From Burkholderia latens (GTDB lineage: Bacteria > Pseudomonadota > Gammaproteobacteria > Burkholderiales > Burkholderiaceae): DNA of 64,000 nt. Where the stretch lies: contig NZ_CP013435.1 of assembly GCF_001718795.1 (NCBI RefSeq), positions 744,001 to 808,000 on the forward strand. The letters run 5' to 3'. Position 1 is the stretch's first letter. Each line of letters begins with the position of its first letter. The notes under the pieces were generated by a model. The model had not been told where the DNA came from, did not search any database, and saw nothing but the letters and a program-made list of their open reading frames with translations. This document shows positions 1 to 10,682 of this stretch, in pieces. The position numbers and the translations under genes are program-made.

Positions 1-1
1 G

Positions 2-169
2 CTGCTGTCGTACGTGCCGTTTCACGAACCGGTGCCCGACCGCCGCGTCGTGCTGGTATGGCGCAAGAGCTTTACGCGGATGCCCGCCATCGACGCGATC
101 AGCGAGGCGATCGCCGCGTGCGAGCTGCCCGGCGTCACGAAGCTCGACATGCCGACCACGATGAATTGA
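2..169 (+). CDS. oxyR: OxyR, C-terminal end (partial, cut by window edge)
   Basis: Only the last 55 residues are present; the 5' part lies outside the window. The open frame contains VLVWRKSFTRMPAIDAI and ends KLDMPTTMN. I recognise this as the C-terminal tail of the betaproteobacterial peroxide sensor OxyR, a LysR-type activator whose regulatory domain senses H2O2 through a cysteine pair (not in this fragment). Its position directly before katG and dps, two classic OxyR targets, supports the call. A terminator hairpin follows the stop. Other LysR proteins could share a similar tail, so the name leans partly on context. Confidence 0.8.
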   Translation: MLSYVPFHEPVPDRRVVLVWRKSFTRMPAIDAISEAIAACELPGVTKLDMPTTMN

Positions 170-202
170 GCCGCGCTTGTCGCGTGCCGACGGTCCGAAT
201 CG

Positions 203-231
203 ACGGGGTCTCGCGACCCCGTTTATTTTTC
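203..231 (+). terminator. Rho-independent terminator after oxyR
   Basis: Perfect 8-bp stem ACGGGGTC/GACCCCGT with a TCGC loop, followed by GTTTATTTTT. It starts 33 nt after the oxyR stop codon. Confidence 0.8.
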
Positions 232-232
232 T

Positions 233-288
233 CTATCGAATAGATGAAATTTATTAAATTCTAATATGCGATAGATGAATATACTATC
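233..288 (+). promoter_or_regulatory. Candidate OxyR operator / promoter region upstream of katG
   Basis: An AT-rich island in GC-rich DNA carries two copies of ATAGATGAA (240-248 and 271-279) 31 bp apart, about three helical turns. It also has CTATCGAATAG (233-243) and the inverted pair GATAG-N9-CTATC (270-288). OxyR sites are built from ATAG/CTAT tetranucleotides, but the classic spacing is ATAG-N7-CTAT, so this is not an exact consensus. A TATACT hexamer at 280-285 could be a -10 element. Assignment to OxyR is inferred from motif type and from lying between oxyR and katG. Confidence 0.4.
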
Positions 289-359
289 TTTCGCATGGAT
301 CGGCGTCACCGCGAAGGGCCCGGTCTGCACGCTAAATGCAACGGTCAAAGGAGGATGTC

Positions 360-497
360 ATGATGCGGTCGGTATTGCAGCAAGCGCAACGGACCATCCC
401 GTCGCGCGACGAGGTCGTTCGCCGTGCGAAGGCCGCGGTTCGCGGTCTTCAGCCGCTTGCGTTCGCGTACCTGGCGGATCGCGCGTATGGCGGATGA
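360..497 (+). CDS. Small hypothetical protein, 45 aa, upstream of katG
   Basis: ATG-ATG start preceded by AAAGGAGG (347-354), an essentially perfect Shine-Dalgarno about 5 nt away. The frame is MMRSVLQQAQ... ending ADRAYGG. It is basic, lacks a transmembrane segment and has no motif I recognise. It lies after the candidate OxyR control region and 214 nt before katG, so it could be the first gene of the katG transcript. I do not know its function. The translation signal is the main support; conservation in other Burkholderia would decide whether it is real. Confidence 0.5.
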   Translation: MMRSVLQQAQRTIPSRDEVVRRAKAAVRGLQPLAFAYLADRAYGG

Positions 498-588
498 GCG
501 CCGCCGCGCGCCGGGCCGGAGGTCCGGCGCTTCGCGCGTTGTCCGGCCATGAGGTGGCGTTGCAGGTCCAAGGTCTGCAAGGCCGTAA

Positions 589-2898
<2,310 letters not shown>

Positions 2899-2935
2899 AC
2901 GCCGTGACGCGATAACGGTCACGTAGCAACGAGAA

Positions 2936-2966
2936 ACGGCCGGTCGCACGACCGGCCGTCTTTCTT
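2936..2966 (+). terminator. Rho-independent terminator after katG
   Basis: Perfect 10-bp stem ACGGCCGGTC/GACCGGCCGT with a GCAC loop, then TTTCTT. It separates katG from the small gene and dps downstream. Confidence 0.8.
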
Positions 2967-2999
2967 CCGATTCAGAATGTTGTCGAAGGAGGCACGATC

Positions 3000-3149
3000 A
3001 TGACGCAAATGATGCTGAACATCCGCGCTGCGCATACGCCCGCCGAGCTGGTACGCCGCATCGTCGGCTTTGCGATCGTCATCGGCGGCGCGGCAGAGCT
3101 GGTCGCGCAGGGGCTGCATGCGCTCGCCCCGCTCGTCGCGGGCGGTTGA
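3000..3149 (+). CDS. Small hydrophobic hypothetical protein, 49 aa
   Basis: Starts ATGACGCAAATG with AAGGAGG at 2986-2992, an excellent ribosome-binding site. The sequence MTQMMLNIRAAHTPAELVRR is followed by a hydrophobic stretch IVGFAIVIGGAAELVAQGL and ends APLVAGG. This suggests one membrane-spanning or membrane-associated helix with a basic face before it. It lies after the katG terminator and 119 nt before dps, possibly on the dps transcript. I know of no assigned function; a role in the peroxide response is only suggested by position. Confidence 0.6.
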   Translation: MTQMMLNIRAAHTPAELVRRIVGFAIVIGGAAELVAQGLHALAPLVAGG

Positions 3150-3268
3150 GCGCACGGATTCGCTCGTCGCGCTAGACTTGCAAGTCGCGAACGGATGCCG
3201 CGTGAAACGGCATACGGATTGCTCGACGCATTTTCGCCGGTTCAACATTTCGAATGGGAGTCCCGAAG

Positions 3269-3757
3269 ATGGCCAAGAAAGGCAACGCCACGCAGATCAA
3301 CATCGGCATTAGCGACAAGGACCGCAAGAAGATCGCGGACGGCCTGTCGCGCCTGCTCGCCGATACGTTTTCGCTGTACCTGAAGACCCACAACTTCCAC
3401 TGGAACGTCACGGGTCCGATGTTCAATACGCTGCACCTGATGTTCGAAGAGCAGTACAACGAACTGTGGCTCGCGGTCGACTCGGTCGCCGAGCGCATCC
3501 GCACGCTCGGCGTCGTCGCGCCGGGCACGTTCGCGGATTTCGCGAAGCTGTCGTCGGTGCCGGAGGCCAACGGCGTGCCGGCGGCCGAAGAAATGATCCG
3601 CCAGCTCGTCGAAGGGCACGAGACGGTCGTGCGCACCGCGCGCGAAATCTTCCCGATCGCCGATGCGGCGAGCGACGAGCCGACCGCCGACCTGCTGACG
3701 CAGCGCCTGCAGACGCACGAAAAGACCGCATGGATGCTGCGGTCGCTGCTCGCGTAA
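3269..3757 (+). CDS. dps: Dps family DNA-binding ferritin-like protein
   Basis: 162 aa, typical for Dps. Members form dodecamers that oxidise Fe(II) with H2O2, store iron and shield DNA. The ferroxidase-site signature is visible in [13 protein letters not shown] followed by [12 protein letters not shown] and [12 protein letters not shown]. The N-terminus is lysine-rich (MAKKGN), as in family members that use a basic tail to bind DNA. The ATG at 3269 is preferred over the in-frame ATG at 3254 because GGGAG at 3256-3260 is then correctly spaced. Next to katG, it fits an OxyR-type peroxide regulon. Confidence 0.93.
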   Translation: MAKKGNATQINIGISDKDRKKIADGLSRLLADTFSLYLKTHNFHWNVTGPMFNTLHLMFEEQYNELWLAVDSVAERIRTLGVVAPGTFADFAKLSSVPEANGVPAAEEMIRQLVEGHETVVRTAREIFPIADAASDEPTADLLTQRLQTHEKTAWMLRSLLA

Positions 3758-3979
3758 ATCCGGTGCGGCCGGTCGCGCCGCGCGCGGCCGGCCATCGTCC
3801 GGCGCTCCGCCGTCGCGTGGGCCCTGGAGGCCGGAGCGGCCGCAGGCCGGCCGGCGTCGGGCTCGGCATTTGTCCCTTGATCGAAGCACACCGGCCGTCC
3901 GTCCGCCCGTGGCGGGCCTCGGCGGCCGCCGCGCGGGGCCGCGGCACGGCTCGACATGACGCGGACCGCTGCTCGGCTC

Positions 3980-3985
3980 TAAAAT
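3980..3985 (+). promoter_or_regulatory. Candidate -10 element (TAAAAT) for ubiA
   Basis: TAAAAT lies 28 nt before the chosen ubiA start. An in-frame upstream ATG at 3984 falls inside this element, which argues for the start at 4014. No clear -35 is visible. Confidence 0.45.
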
Positions 3986-4013
3986 GCCGGGATTCTCTCC
4001 CCGGTGCTTTGCC

Positions 4014-4886
4014 ATGCTTGCCCGCTTTCCCCTGTATCTGCGGCTCGTCCGGATGGACAAGCCGATCGGCAGCCTGCTGCTGTTGTGGCCGACGCTCAAC
4101 GCGCTGTGGATCGCGTCCGACGGCCATCCGCGCTGGCCGCTACTCGTAATCTTCGTGCTGGGCACGCTGCTGATGCGCTCGGCCGGCTGCGCGATGAACG
4201 ACTACGCCGACCGCGATTTCGACCGTCACGTGAAGCGCACGGCCGACCGGCCGCTGACGTCTGGGAAGATCCACGCATGGGAAGCGGTCGCGATCGCGGT
4301 GGTGCTGTCGTTCATCGCGTTCCTGCTGATCCTGCCGCTCAATACGCTGACGAAGGAGCTGTCGGTCGTCGCGCTGTTCGTCGCGGGCTCGTATCCGTTC
4401 ATGAAGCGTTTCTTCGCGATTCCGCAGGCGTATCTCGGCATCGCCTTCGGCTTCGGCATTCCAATGGCATTCGCGGCCGTGCTGGACACGGTGCCGGTGC
4501 TCGCGTGGGTGATGCTGGTCGCGAACATCTTCTGGTCGGTTGCGTACGACACCGAATATGCGATGGTCGATCGCGACGACGACATCAAGATCGGCATTCG
4601 CACGTCCGCGCTGACGTTCGGCCGCTTCGACGTGGCGGCCGTCATGCTGTGCTACGCGATGACGCTCGGCATCTACGTATGGATCGGCGTGACGCTCGGC
4701 TTTGGCGTCGCGTACTGGGCAGGGTGGGCGACGGCGGCTGGCTGCGCGCTGTATCACTACACGCTGATCAAGGACCGCGAGCGGATGCCGTGCTTCGCGG
4801 CGTTCCGGCACAACAACTGGCTCGGCGGTGCACTGTTCGCGGGGATTGCGGCGCATTACCTGCTGGCGGGGGCCGCCGGCAGCTGA
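4014..4886 (+). CDS. ubiA: 4-hydroxybenzoate polyprenyltransferase UbiA
   Basis: 290-residue integral membrane prenyltransferase that attaches the polyprenyl chain to 4-hydroxybenzoate in ubiquinone synthesis. The first Asp-rich motif is NDYADRDFD (near residue 63), which binds Mg2+-diphosphate; the second is [12 protein letters not shown] (near 180). Multiple hydrophobic segments span the protein, and the length matches the E. coli enzyme. Convergent with proC and separated from it by a bidirectional terminator. Confidence 0.96.
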   Translation: MLARFPLYLRLVRMDKPIGSLLLLWPTLNALWIASDGHPRWPLLVIFVLGTLLMRSAGCAMNDYADRDFDRHVKRTADRPLTSGKIHAWEAVAIAVVLSFIAFLLILPLNTLTKELSVVALFVAGSYPFMKRFFAIPQAYLGIAFGFGIPMAFAAVLDTVPVLAWVMLVANIFWSVAYDTEYAMVDRDDDIKIGIRTSALTFGRFDVAAVMLCYAMTLGIYVWIGVTLGFGVAYWAGWATAAGCALYHYTLIKDRERMPCFAAFRHNNWLGGALFAGIAAHYLLAGAAGS

Positions 4887-4922
4887 AGCCGCACGCGCCG
4901 CCGCCGGTGCGCGATGCAAAAC

Positions 4923-4947
4923 AAAAAGCGGCCGAGGCCGCTTTTTT
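4923..4947. terminator. Bidirectional terminator between ubiA and proC
   Basis: AAAAAGCGGCC-GA-GGCCGCTTTTT is a symmetric stem with an A-run on one side and a T-run on the other. It can therefore terminate both convergent genes. Confidence 0.85.
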
Positions 4948-4985
4948 GTCGCCGGTGCGGGGCGGCACCGTAGTCTTCGGAGCGC

Positions 4986-5798
4986 TTACGCGCGGCCGAG
5001 TTCGTCGCCCATTTCCTTCGCCCGCGCTTCGGCCGCGAGCGCGCCGCGCACGATCGCTTCCTTCACGCCCTGCGCGTCGAACGACGCAAGCGCCGCGGCC
5101 GTCGTGCCGCCCTTCGACGTCACGCGCTCGCGCAGCACGCTTGCCGGTTCGCCGGATTGCGCGGCGAGCTGCGCGGCGCCCGCGAACGTCGCGACCGCGA
5201 GCGCGCGGCCTTGCTCGTCGTTCATCCCGAGGCGGCGCGCGGCTTCCTGCAGCGCTTCGATGAAATAGAACACGTATGCGGGGCCGCTGCCCGAAATTGC
5301 GGTGACCGCATCGAGCTGTGCCTCATCGTCGAACCAGACGATTTCACCGACCGCGCCGAGCACGTTCGATGCGAGTTCGCGGCCGGCCGCATCGACGCCC
5401 GGCAGCGCGGCGAGGCCCGTCACGCCCATCCCGACGAGCGCCGGCGTGTTCGGCATCGTGCGCACGACGCGCGCGTAGTCACCGAGCCAGCGTGCGAGGT
5501 CGGTGCCGCGGATGCCGGCCGCGATGCTGATCACGAGTTGCGATTTCAGATGCGGCGCAAGCGCCTGCGCGACGTCCTTCAGCACCTGCGGCTTCACCGC
5601 GAGCACGATTGCGTCGTAGTCGGCGAGCGTTGCGTCGACGGCCGCGCCGGTGCGAATGCCGAATTGTTGTGCGGCGCGCGCGCGGACGTCGTCGTTGACG
5701 TCGATCGCGTACAGGCCGTCAGCGGCGACCCCACGCTTGACGAGGCCGCCGATGAGGGCTGCGGCCATGTTGCCGCCGCCGATGAATGCGATTTTCAT
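4986..5798 (-). CDS. proC: Pyrroline-5-carboxylate reductase ProC
   Basis: 270 aa. Catalyses the last step of proline synthesis, NAD(P)H reduction of pyrroline-5-carboxylate. The N-terminal Rossmann motif is IAFIGGGNMAAALIGGL. The C-terminal dimerisation domain carries the family signature VTSKGGTTAAAL. Family motifs MPNTPALVGMG and AISGSGPAYVFYFIEAL are intact. The gene follows yggS on the same strand after 51 nt, a very common bacterial pairing. Confidence 0.96.
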   Translation of the reverse strand: MKIAFIGGGNMAAALIGGLVKRGVAADGLYAIDVNDDVRARAAQQFGIRTGAAVDATLADYDAIVLAVKPQVLKDVAQALAPHLKSQLVISIAAGIRGTDLARWLGDYARVVRTMPNTPALVGMGVTGLAALPGVDAAGRELASNVLGAVGEIVWFDDEAQLDAVTAISGSGPAYVFYFIEALQEAARRLGMNDEQGRALAVATFAGAAQLAAQSGEPASVLRERVTSKGGTTAAALASFDAQGVKEAIVRGALAAEARAKEMGDELGRA

Positions 5799-5849
5799 GA
5801 TGTCCGATTGAGCAAGTGAGTGAACGGGAACGCGCCAGGCGGGTGGCGC

Positions 5850-6548
5850 TCAGTGCGAATAGTCGCGTGCGCCGAAGATCGCGGTGCCGACGCGCACGAT
5901 CGTCGCGCCTTCGAGCACTGCGGCTTCCAGATCGGCGGACATGCCCATCGACAACGTGTCGAGCGGCAGTCCTTCGGCGCGCAATGCGTCGAACAGCGCA
6001 CGCAGTGCGCGATGCGGCGCGCGCTGCGCGTCGAGACCGTCGGCCGGTTCGGGAATGGCCATCAGCCCGCGCAGGCGCAGCGCCGGCAGCTCGGCGACTG
6101 CGCGCGCGACCGCCGCCACGTCGGCCGGCGCGACCCCGCTCTTCGAGGCCTCGCCGCTGATGTTCACCTGCACGCACACATTCAGCGGCGGCAGGTGCGC
6201 GGGGCGTTGTTCCGACAGGCGCTGCGCGATCTTCAGCCGGTCGACCGAATGGACCCAGTCGAACCGCTCGGCGACCGCGCGCGTCTTGTTCGATTGCAGC
6301 GGCCCGATGAAATGCCATTCGAGCTCGGCGCGCAGATCGGCGAGCGCATCGATCTTGTCGACCGACTCCTGCACGTAGTTTTCGCCGAATGCGCGTTGTC
6401 CGGCCGCATGCGCGGCGCGCACGTCGTCGGCGGGAAACGTCTTTGATACGGCGAGCAGCGAGACGGTGGCAGGGTCGCGGCCGGCCGCGCGGGCGGCGTC
6501 GGCGATGCGGCGGTGGACGGAGTCGAGACGGGTGACGAAATCGGACAT
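5850..6548 (-). CDS. yggS: YggS/PLPBP family pyridoxal-phosphate homeostasis protein
   Basis: 232 aa, fold-III PLP-binding barrel. The PLP lysine lies in LLAVSKTFP near the N-terminus; FGENYVQE, WHFIGPLQSNK and the phosphate-binding LSMGMSADLEAAV segment are conserved. Family members buffer cellular pyridoxal phosphate and have no known enzymatic reaction. The ATG at 6548 is preferred to an upstream in-frame GTG at 6569 because homologues begin at about this methionine. Probably co-transcribed with proC. Confidence 0.92.
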   Translation of the reverse strand: MSDFVTRLDSVHRRIADAARAAGRDPATVSLLAVSKTFPADDVRAAHAAGQRAFGENYVQESVDKIDALADLRAELEWHFIGPLQSNKTRAVAERFDWVHSVDRLKIAQRLSEQRPAHLPPLNVCVQVNISGEASKSGVAPADVAAVARAVAELPALRLRGLMAIPEPADGLDAQRAPHRALRALFDALRAEGLPLDTLSMGMSADLEAAVLEGATIVRVGTAIFGARDYSH

Positions 6549-6637
6549 GACGGGCACGGAAACAGGCACGGGAAGCGACTACGGCGGCGGAGGCTGTGGC
6601 AGACGCGGCACGGCGCGCCCCGCATCGCGATGCGCTC

Positions 6638-6643
6638 ATTATA
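6638..6643 (-). promoter_or_regulatory. Candidate -10 element (TATAAT) for yggS-proC
   Basis: An exact TATAAT read on the minus strand lies about 90 nt before the yggS start, in the gap after glcF. No convincing -35 hexamer accompanies it. Confidence 0.45.
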
Positions 6644-6677
6644 CGGACGGAGCGCCGCGCGGGGCTGCCTGCCCGCA

Positions 6678-7904
6678 TCAGCCGTACAGCAGATGCTCGA
6701 CGAGCTGGACCCAGTGCGCGACCGGGGTTTGCGTGCCGCTCTGCAGATGCGCGATGCAGCCGACGTTGCCGGACACGATCATCTGCGGTTCGAGCGCGTG
6801 CAGCTTCAGCAGCTTCTGCTTGCGCAGCCGGTACGACAGCGACGGTTGCGTCAGCGAATAGGTGCCGGCCGACCCGCAGCACAGATGGCTGTCGGCCGGC
6901 AGTCGCACATCGATGCCGAGCGTCTCGAGCAGGCGCTCGACCTTGCCGCGCGACTGCTGGCCGTGCTGCAGCGTGCACGGCGGATGGTACGCGACGGTAT
7001 GGATCGCACGCCGCCGCGCGAGCGTCGCGATCTCCGCCTCGAACGCGAGCAGCACGTCGGAGATGTCGCGCGTCAACGCGACGATGCGCTGCGCCTTTTC
7101 CGCATAGGCCGGGTCGTCGCGCAGCAGGTGCGCATATTCGAGCACCGTCGCGCCGCAACCCGACGCGTTCATCACGATCGCTTCGGCGCCTTGTTCGACG
7201 TGCGGCCACCATGCGTCGATGTTGCGGCGCGCATCGGCGAGCGCTTCGTCGTGATAGTTCAGATGCAGCCGGATCGCGCCGCAGCAGCCCGCATCGGGCG
7301 CTACGATCGTCTCGACGCCGAGCGCGTCCAGCACCCGCGCGGTCGCGATATTGATGTTCGGCAGCATCGACGGCTGCACGCAGCCGCCGAGCATCAGCAT
7401 CTTGCGCGGATGCGTGCGCTGCGGCCATTCGAGCAGTCGCGTGCGCGGCGGCACCTTGTCGCGCAGCCGTTTTGGCAGCAGCGGCCGCACGTGCTGGCCG
7501 AGCCGCATCATCGGCGAGAACAGCGCCGCATTCGGCACGACGCTCGCGAGCACGCGGCGCATGAGCCGCTGCTGCGCGGGGCGTTCCACCTGCGCCTCGA
7601 CGTGCTTGCGACCGATCTCGACGAGCCGGCCGTACTGGACGCCGGATGGGCAGGTCGTCTCGCAACTGCGGCACGTGAGGCAGCGATCGAGGTGCTGCTG
7701 CGTGCTGCGCGTGACGGGCGCGCCTTCGACCATCTGCTTGATCAGGTAGATGCGGCCGCGGGGGCCGTCGAGTTCGTCGCCGAGCAACTGGTAGGTCGGG
7801 CACGTCGCGGTGCAGAAGCCACAATGCACGCACTTGCGCAGGATCGCGTCGGCCTCGTCGCCGTCGGGCGTGTTGCGGATGAAATCGGCGAGGTTCGTTT
7901 GCAT
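6678..7904 (-). CDS. glcF: Glycolate oxidase iron-sulfur subunit GlcF
   Basis: 408 aa. Electron-transfer subunit of membrane-associated glycolate oxidase. Two ferredoxin-type 4Fe-4S motifs lie near the N-terminus: CVHCGFCTATCPTY and CLTCRSCETTCPSG. Two CCG-type cysteine-rich domains follow (PDAGCCGAIRL and DSHLCCGSAGTYS), typical of heterodisulfide-reductase-like subunits. It starts 7 nt after glcE, third in the glcD-E-F order. Confidence 0.95.
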   Translation of the reverse strand: MQTNLADFIRNTPDGDEADAILRKCVHCGFCTATCPTYQLLGDELDGPRGRIYLIKQMVEGAPVTRSTQQHLDRCLTCRSCETTCPSGVQYGRLVEIGRKHVEAQVERPAQQRLMRRVLASVVPNAALFSPMMRLGQHVRPLLPKRLRDKVPPRTRLLEWPQRTHPRKMLMLGGCVQPSMLPNINIATARVLDALGVETIVAPDAGCCGAIRLHLNYHDEALADARRNIDAWWPHVEQGAEAIVMNASGCGATVLEYAHLLRDDPAYAEKAQRIVALTRDISDVLLAFEAEIATLARRRAIHTVAYHPPCTLQHGQQSRGKVERLLETLGIDVRLPADSHLCCGSAGTYSLTQPSLSYRLRKQKLLKLHALEPQMIVSGNVGCIAHLQSGTQTPVAHWVQLVEHLLYG

Positions 7905-7911
7905 CCAGACC

Positions 7912-9000
7912 TCAGATATCGGGGTAAAGCCGGCCGCGATTGAAAATGCGCGCGGGATCGAACGCGCTCTTCAGCCCGCGGTGAATCTTCATCAGCGGCG
8001 CGGGCAGCGGCGTGAACACGCCGGCGCTGCGGTCGTACGTGTCGCCCGCGCGGAACAGCGTCGCATGGCCGCCGGCCTGCTTCGCGCTCATCCGTACCGT
8101 CTGCGCGTCGGCGTCCGTGATCCACCAGCGCTGCGCGCCGCCCCATTCCATCAGCTGCGTGCCGGGCAGGTGCATCGGTTCGGTGATCGACGGCAGCGAC
8201 AGGCGCCACAGCGCGTAGCCGGGCGGGATGCCGTTGAAGAACGGGTCGGTGTGCTCGCGCAGGCCGGCCCAGAAACGCTCGGCCTCGACCGCATCGACGA
8301 CTTCGCCGCCGAGCAGCGTCTTCGCCGATTTCACCGCGGCCTCGGCGCCCGACAGCCGCAGCACGAGCGTGCCGTTGCGCCACCCGCTCGCGCTGACGGG
8401 CAGCGGATGGCCGCCCCATTCGTTGAGCTTGCGCACCGCGTCCGTCGCGGTCATCTCGAACTTCAGCGTGACTTCGGCGACGGGCACCGGCAGCACCTTG
8501 ATCGACAGGTCGAGCATCAGCCCGAGCGTGCCGAGCGCGCCGGCCATCAGCCGCGATACGTCGTAGCCCGCCACGTTCTTCACGACCTGGCCGCCGAAGC
8601 GCAGCACTTCGCCGCGCCCGTTCATCAGCGTGACGCCCAGCACGAAGTCGCGCGGCGCGCCGCACGTCGCGCGGCGCGGGCCCGCAAGGCCGGCCGCGAT
8701 GCAGCCGCCGACGGTGGCGGCGCGTCCGAAGTGCGGCGGCTCGAACGGCAGCATCTGGCCGCATTCGGCGAGAACGGTTTCGAGCTGCGCGAGCGGCGTG
8801 CCCGCGCGGACCGTGACGACGAGTTCGGCCGGGTCGTACGACACGACGCCCTGAAACACGCGCGTGTCGAGTATTTCGCCGTCCAGCGCCTGCCCGTACC
8901 AGTCCTTCGTGCCGCCGCCGCGGATCCGCAGCGGCCGGCCGTCGGCACTGGCGGCGCGGATGCGCTCGGCCCATCCGGCGACGATGTCGTCCTCTTCCAT
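7912..9000 (-). CDS. glcE: Glycolate oxidase FAD-binding subunit GlcE
   Basis: 362 aa. An FAD_binding_4 (PCMH-type) domain occupies the N-terminal half, with LRIRGGGTKDWYG and ATVGGCIAAGLAGPRR as flavin-contact segments. It is shorter than GlcD and lacks its full C-terminal oxidase domain, as expected for GlcE. The ATG at 9000 (MEEDDIVAGW) matches the family N-terminus; the open frame extends 19 codons further without support. Between glcD and glcF, so it completes the three-subunit enzyme. Confidence 0.93.
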   Translation of the reverse strand: MEEDDIVAGWAERIRAASADGRPLRIRGGGTKDWYGQALDGEILDTRVFQGVVSYDPAELVVTVRAGTPLAQLETVLAECGQMLPFEPPHFGRAATVGGCIAAGLAGPRRATCGAPRDFVLGVTLMNGRGEVLRFGGQVVKNVAGYDVSRLMAGALGTLGLMLDLSIKVLPVPVAEVTLKFEMTATDAVRKLNEWGGHPLPVSASGWRNGTLVLRLSGAEAAVKSAKTLLGGEVVDAVEAERFWAGLREHTDPFFNGIPPGYALWRLSLPSITEPMHLPGTQLMEWGGAQRWWITDADAQTVRMSAKQAGGHATLFRAGDTYDRSAGVFTPLPAPLMKIHRGLKSAFDPARIFNRGRLYPDI

Positions 9001-9090
9001 GTTCTGTTGCTGCCTCGTTGTTGTCCGGTCGATTGTACCGGGGTGGCGCGATTGCACATCGCGACTATCCCTAAGCCTCGTATCGCAAGG

Positions 9091-9114
9091 CGTGCACGCG
9101 CCGCCGCGTGCACG
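9091..9114. repeat. Perfect hairpin in the glcD-glcE gap
   Basis: CGTGCACGCG and CGCGTGCACG form a 10-bp perfect stem with a CCGC loop inside the 150-nt gap between glcD and glcE. There is no T-run, so it is more likely an mRNA processing or stability element, or a partial terminator, than a true terminator. Confidence 0.5.
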
Positions 9115-9150
9115 GCGCCGCGCGGCGGCGGTCCGCGCCTCCTGCGTCGT

Positions 9151-10644
9151 TCAGAAGCGCGGCAGCTCGGGGTGCGGCAGCAAGCCGCCGCGCACGTGCT
9201 GGCGGCCGTATTCGGCGCAGCGTGCGCGGGTCGGGATCCCCTTGTCCGGATTGAGGAGCCCGGCCGGATCGAACGCACGCTTGACCGCGAAGAACGCGTC
9301 GCGCTCCTGCGGCGAGAACTGCACGCACATCGAATTCAGTTTTTCGATTCCTACACCGTGCTCGCCCGTCACGCTGCCGCCGAATTCCACGCAGCATTCG
9401 AGGATTTCCGCGCCGAACTGCTCGGCGCGGTGCAGTTCGTCCGGATCGTTCGCGTTGTAGAGAATTAGCGGATGCATGTTGCCGTCGCCGGCATGGAACA
9501 CGTTGATGCAGCGCAACCCGTAGCGCGTCTCGAGCTGCTCGATGCGCGCGAGCAGCGGACCGATCGCGCGGCGCGGCACGGTGCCGTCCATGCAGTAATA
9601 GTCGGCCGAAATGCGGCCGGCCGCCGGGAACGCGTTCTTGCGGCCGGACCAGAAGCGCAGGCGCTCGCTTTCGTTGCGCGACACCTGGATGCGCGTTGCG
9701 CCATGTTCGCGCAGCACGGCCGTCATCCGCACGATTTCCTCCGCGACCTCTTCCGGCGTGCCGTCCGATTCGCACAGCAGGATCGCCTTCGCGTCGAGGT
9801 CGTAGCCGGCGTGCGTGAACGCCTCGACGGCCTGCGTGGCCGGCTTGTCCATCATCTCGAGCCCGGCCGGGATGATGCCCGACGCGATGATCGCCGCGAC
9901 CGCCTCGCCGCCTTTCACGACGTCGTCGAAGCTCGCCATCACGAGCTGCGCGGTTTGCGGTTTCGGGATCAGCTTCACCGTGACCTCGGTGACGATCGCG
10001 AACATTCCTTCGCTGCCGATCATCACCGCGAGCAGGTCGAGGCCCGGCGTATCGAGGCCGAGCGAGCCGAATTCGACGATCTCGCCGTCCATCGTGACCG
10101 CGCGCACGCGCATCACGTTGTGCACGGTCAACCCGTACTTCAGGCAGTGGACGCCGCCTGAATTCTCCGCGACGTTGCCGCCGATCGTGCACGCGATCTG
10201 CGACGAAGGATCGGGCGCGTAGTAGAGGCCGTAAGGCGCGGCAGCTTCCGAAATCGCGAGATTGCGCACGCCAGGCTGTACGGTCGCCGTGCGCGCGTAC
10301 GGGTCGACCTCGACGATGCGCGTGAAGCGCGCGAGCGACAGCACGACGCCGTTCGCGATCGGCAGCGCGCCGCCGGACAGGCTCGTGCCTGCGCCGCGCG
10401 GCACGATCGGCACTTCCATGCGGCGGCAGATCTGCACGACCCGCTGCACCTGGGACTCGGTTTCGGGCAGCGCGACCGCGAGCGGTAGACGCCGGTACGC
10501 GGACAGGCCGTCGCATTCGTACGGTGCGGTGTCTTCGTCGCGGTACAACAGGCAGTGCGTCGGCAGCACGGCCATCAGCGCCTGCACGACTTCGCGCTGG
10601 CGCTGCGCGCGCGTCGCGCTCGACAGTTCGACGGAAGCGTTCAT
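9151..10644 (-). CDS. glcD: Glycolate oxidase FAD-linked subunit GlcD
   Basis: 497 aa, close to the E. coli GlcD length. FAD_binding_4 domain: PRGAGTSLSGGALPI, PDPSSQIACTIGGNVAENSGG, and LLAVMIGSEGMFAIVTEVTVKL. The C-terminal FAD-oxidase domain ends with VFHAGDGNMHPLI and TGEHGVGIEKL, the ligand-site histidine motifs of this family. It oxidises glycolate (and often D-lactate) to the 2-oxoacid and passes electrons via GlcF. CAGGAGA precedes the ATG at 10644. The open frame continues upstream into the flavoprotein gene in another frame and is ignored. Confidence 0.95.
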   Translation of the reverse strand: MNASVELSSATRAQRQREVVQALMAVLPTHCLLYRDEDTAPYECDGLSAYRRLPLAVALPETESQVQRVVQICRRMEVPIVPRGAGTSLSGGALPIANGVVLSLARFTRIVEVDPYARTATVQPGVRNLAISEAAAPYGLYYAPDPSSQIACTIGGNVAENSGGVHCLKYGLTVHNVMRVRAVTMDGEIVEFGSLGLDTPGLDLLAVMIGSEGMFAIVTEVTVKLIPKPQTAQLVMASFDDVVKGGEAVAAIIASGIIPAGLEMMDKPATQAVEAFTHAGYDLDAKAILLCESDGTPEEVAEEIVRMTAVLREHGATRIQVSRNESERLRFWSGRKNAFPAAGRISADYYCMDGTVPRRAIGPLLARIEQLETRYGLRCINVFHAGDGNMHPLILYNANDPDELHRAEQFGAEILECCVEFGGSVTGEHGVGIEKLNSMCVQFSPQERDAFFAVKRAFDPAGLLNPDKGIPTRARCAEYGRQHVRGGLLPHPELPRF

Positions 10645-10682
10645 TCGGTCTCCTGCGTGCGGCGCGTTATCGCGCCGCCGGG

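Noticed and set aside
3984..4013. Upstream ATG for ubiA
   Set aside because: It falls inside the likely -10 element TAAAAT; the ATG at 4014 matches the family N-terminus.
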